NCBI GenBank assembly: GCA_900543615.1
Contig: UQSC01000109.1
Coordinates: 1 to 6,021, forward strand
DNA length: 6,021 nt
Source: an uncultured Collinsella sp.
GTDB taxonomy: Bacteria > Actinomycetota > Coriobacteriia > Coriobacteriales > Coriobacteriaceae
Direction of reading: 5' to 3'
Positions 5,659 through 6,021 of this stretch are shown piece by piece. Position 1 is the stretch's first letter; the number at the start of each line of letters is the position of its first letter. The position numbers and the translations under genes are program-made. A model generated the notes under the pieces. The model was given only the letters and a program-made list of their open reading frames with translations, was not told where the DNA came from and did not search any database.

Positions 5659-5959
5659 CAGTCGGTTTTCCCATCGGTTGAATTGCGAAGGTGGCTCCCG
5701 ATGGTTCGGGAGTCACCTTCATGCGTTCACTTGAACTTGTCTGTTGCCATGCCTTGAGAAGGATTACGCCGGGGACGTTCTTGTTGGAGTCGCTATGCAG
5801 TGTATTAGGGCTGATGTTCCAGTCGGAACAATCCAGATGGAGACTCCGGCACTGCTCGGAAATTCCCGTTAAGTCATATACAGCACTGAAATCGCACTTG
5901 GCACCGAGACCAGTTACGTCCACATCCGCGTCCGGAACGAATCGAAGCGGTATCCCGTT
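5648..5959 (-). pseudogene. Possible decayed C-terminal end of a BspA-like surface protein
   Basis: A minus-strand frame is open from 5959 (stop just beyond, at 5960-5962) to the stop at 5645-5647. It has no good start; a GTG at 5923 lacks a ribosome binding site. The translation includes CDFSAVYDLTGIS, then LDCSDWNISPNTLHSDSNKN and VPGVILLKAW. From memory this resembles the last repeat of BspA-type (DUF285) surface proteins, which end in a Trp-Asn-x-Ser, Phe-Asn-x-x-x-Pro-Gly-Val pattern. The reading then runs through the terminator hairpin at 5687-5720, which suggests the original stop or frame has been lost. The family call is a pattern impression only. The alternative is non-coding spacer. 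Confidence 0.3.
5687..5720 (+). terminator. Hairpin after the membrane-protein operon, likely terminator without a clear T tract
   Basis: GAAGGTGGCTCCCGA (5687-5701) pairs with TCGGGAGTCACCTTC (5706-5720) around the loop TGGT, with a single G-T pair in a 15-base stem. It lies 28 bases after the stop at 5658. The bases that follow on the plus strand (ATGCGTTC) and on the minus strand (GCAATTCAACC) lack a good T run, so a structural or mRNA-stabilising role is also possible. Confidence 0.65.
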
Positions 5960-5978
5960 TCAAAACGTATGCGTTTCA
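5956..5978. promoter_or_regulatory. Possible operator: CGTTTCA direct repeats around a near-palindrome
   Basis: CGTTTCA occurs at 5956-5962 and 5972-5978, 16 bases apart. Between and over them lies the near-palindrome AAACG-TATG-CGTTT (5963-5976). The site is about 20-40 bases before the next gene start, a plausible place for a regulator to bind. No -35/-10 pair was identified. Confidence 0.25.
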
Positions 5979-5998
5979 CCATGAGAGAGGGGTCTGTC

Positions 5999-6021
5999 AT
6001 GAGCTGGAAACCGAGAAAATG
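5999..6021 (+). CDS. Start of a further gene (partial at window end)
   Basis: ATG 5999 is preceded by GAGAGGGG (5985-5992) with a six-base spacer, a strong ribosome binding site. Only seven codons are visible (MSWKPRK), so no function can be given. An in-frame ATG at 5981 is possible but lacks an equally good site. Confidence 0.45.

Overview
The window looks like the edge of a draft contig from a high-GC, Collinsella-like member of the Coriobacteriia. That placement is inference: it rests on strong GC3 coding, Shine-Dalgarno starts, the core gene order at the left, and an accessory locus of pilin-like and DUF6273 proteins. Bases 1-48 are not genomic. They match the Illumina Nextera library end: the tail of P5, an 8-base i5 index, and the Read 1 adapter ending in the Tn5 mosaic end. 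Genome sequence begins at base 49.

The left part (49-2084) is ordinary core genome. The 3' end of an upstream gene (possibly Nif3-like) overlaps by ATGA the start of a coiled-coil/C4 zinc-ribbon protein. That gene is followed without a gap by coaBC, which makes 4'-phosphopantetheine from phosphopantothenate for coenzyme A. A tRNA-Pro(GGG) gene follows, with its own likely promoter and a clear intrinsic terminator (2251-2280). From 2281 to 2709 there is no convincing gene, but the stretch holds several palindromes and hairpins.

The right part (2710-5720) is an accessory locus of two divergent units. The minus-strand gene (2758-3723) encodes a 321-aa type IV/Flp pilin-like protein: a short leader, a class III signal peptide, a Gly/Ser/Thr linker and a C-terminal DUF6273-like domain. 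A run of nine G lies inside its leader codons, so the gene could be switched on and off by slippage. The plus-strand unit encodes a small two-pass membrane protein (3935-4219), then a 478-aa membrane protein (4222-5658). The latter has a cytoplasmic-type N-terminal region, a zinc ribbon, one membrane segment and its own DUF6273-like C-terminal domain. The same type of domain is therefore found on both sides of one divergent promoter region. The large plus-strand gene uses AGA/AGG for 16 of 28 arginines by hand count, against 0 of about 34 in the two core genes, which suggests a different origin for the locus.

After a strong hairpin (5687-5720) comes a stretch that may contain the decayed end of a BspA-like surface protein on the minus strand. 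The first codons of a further plus-strand gene lie at the window end (from 5999).
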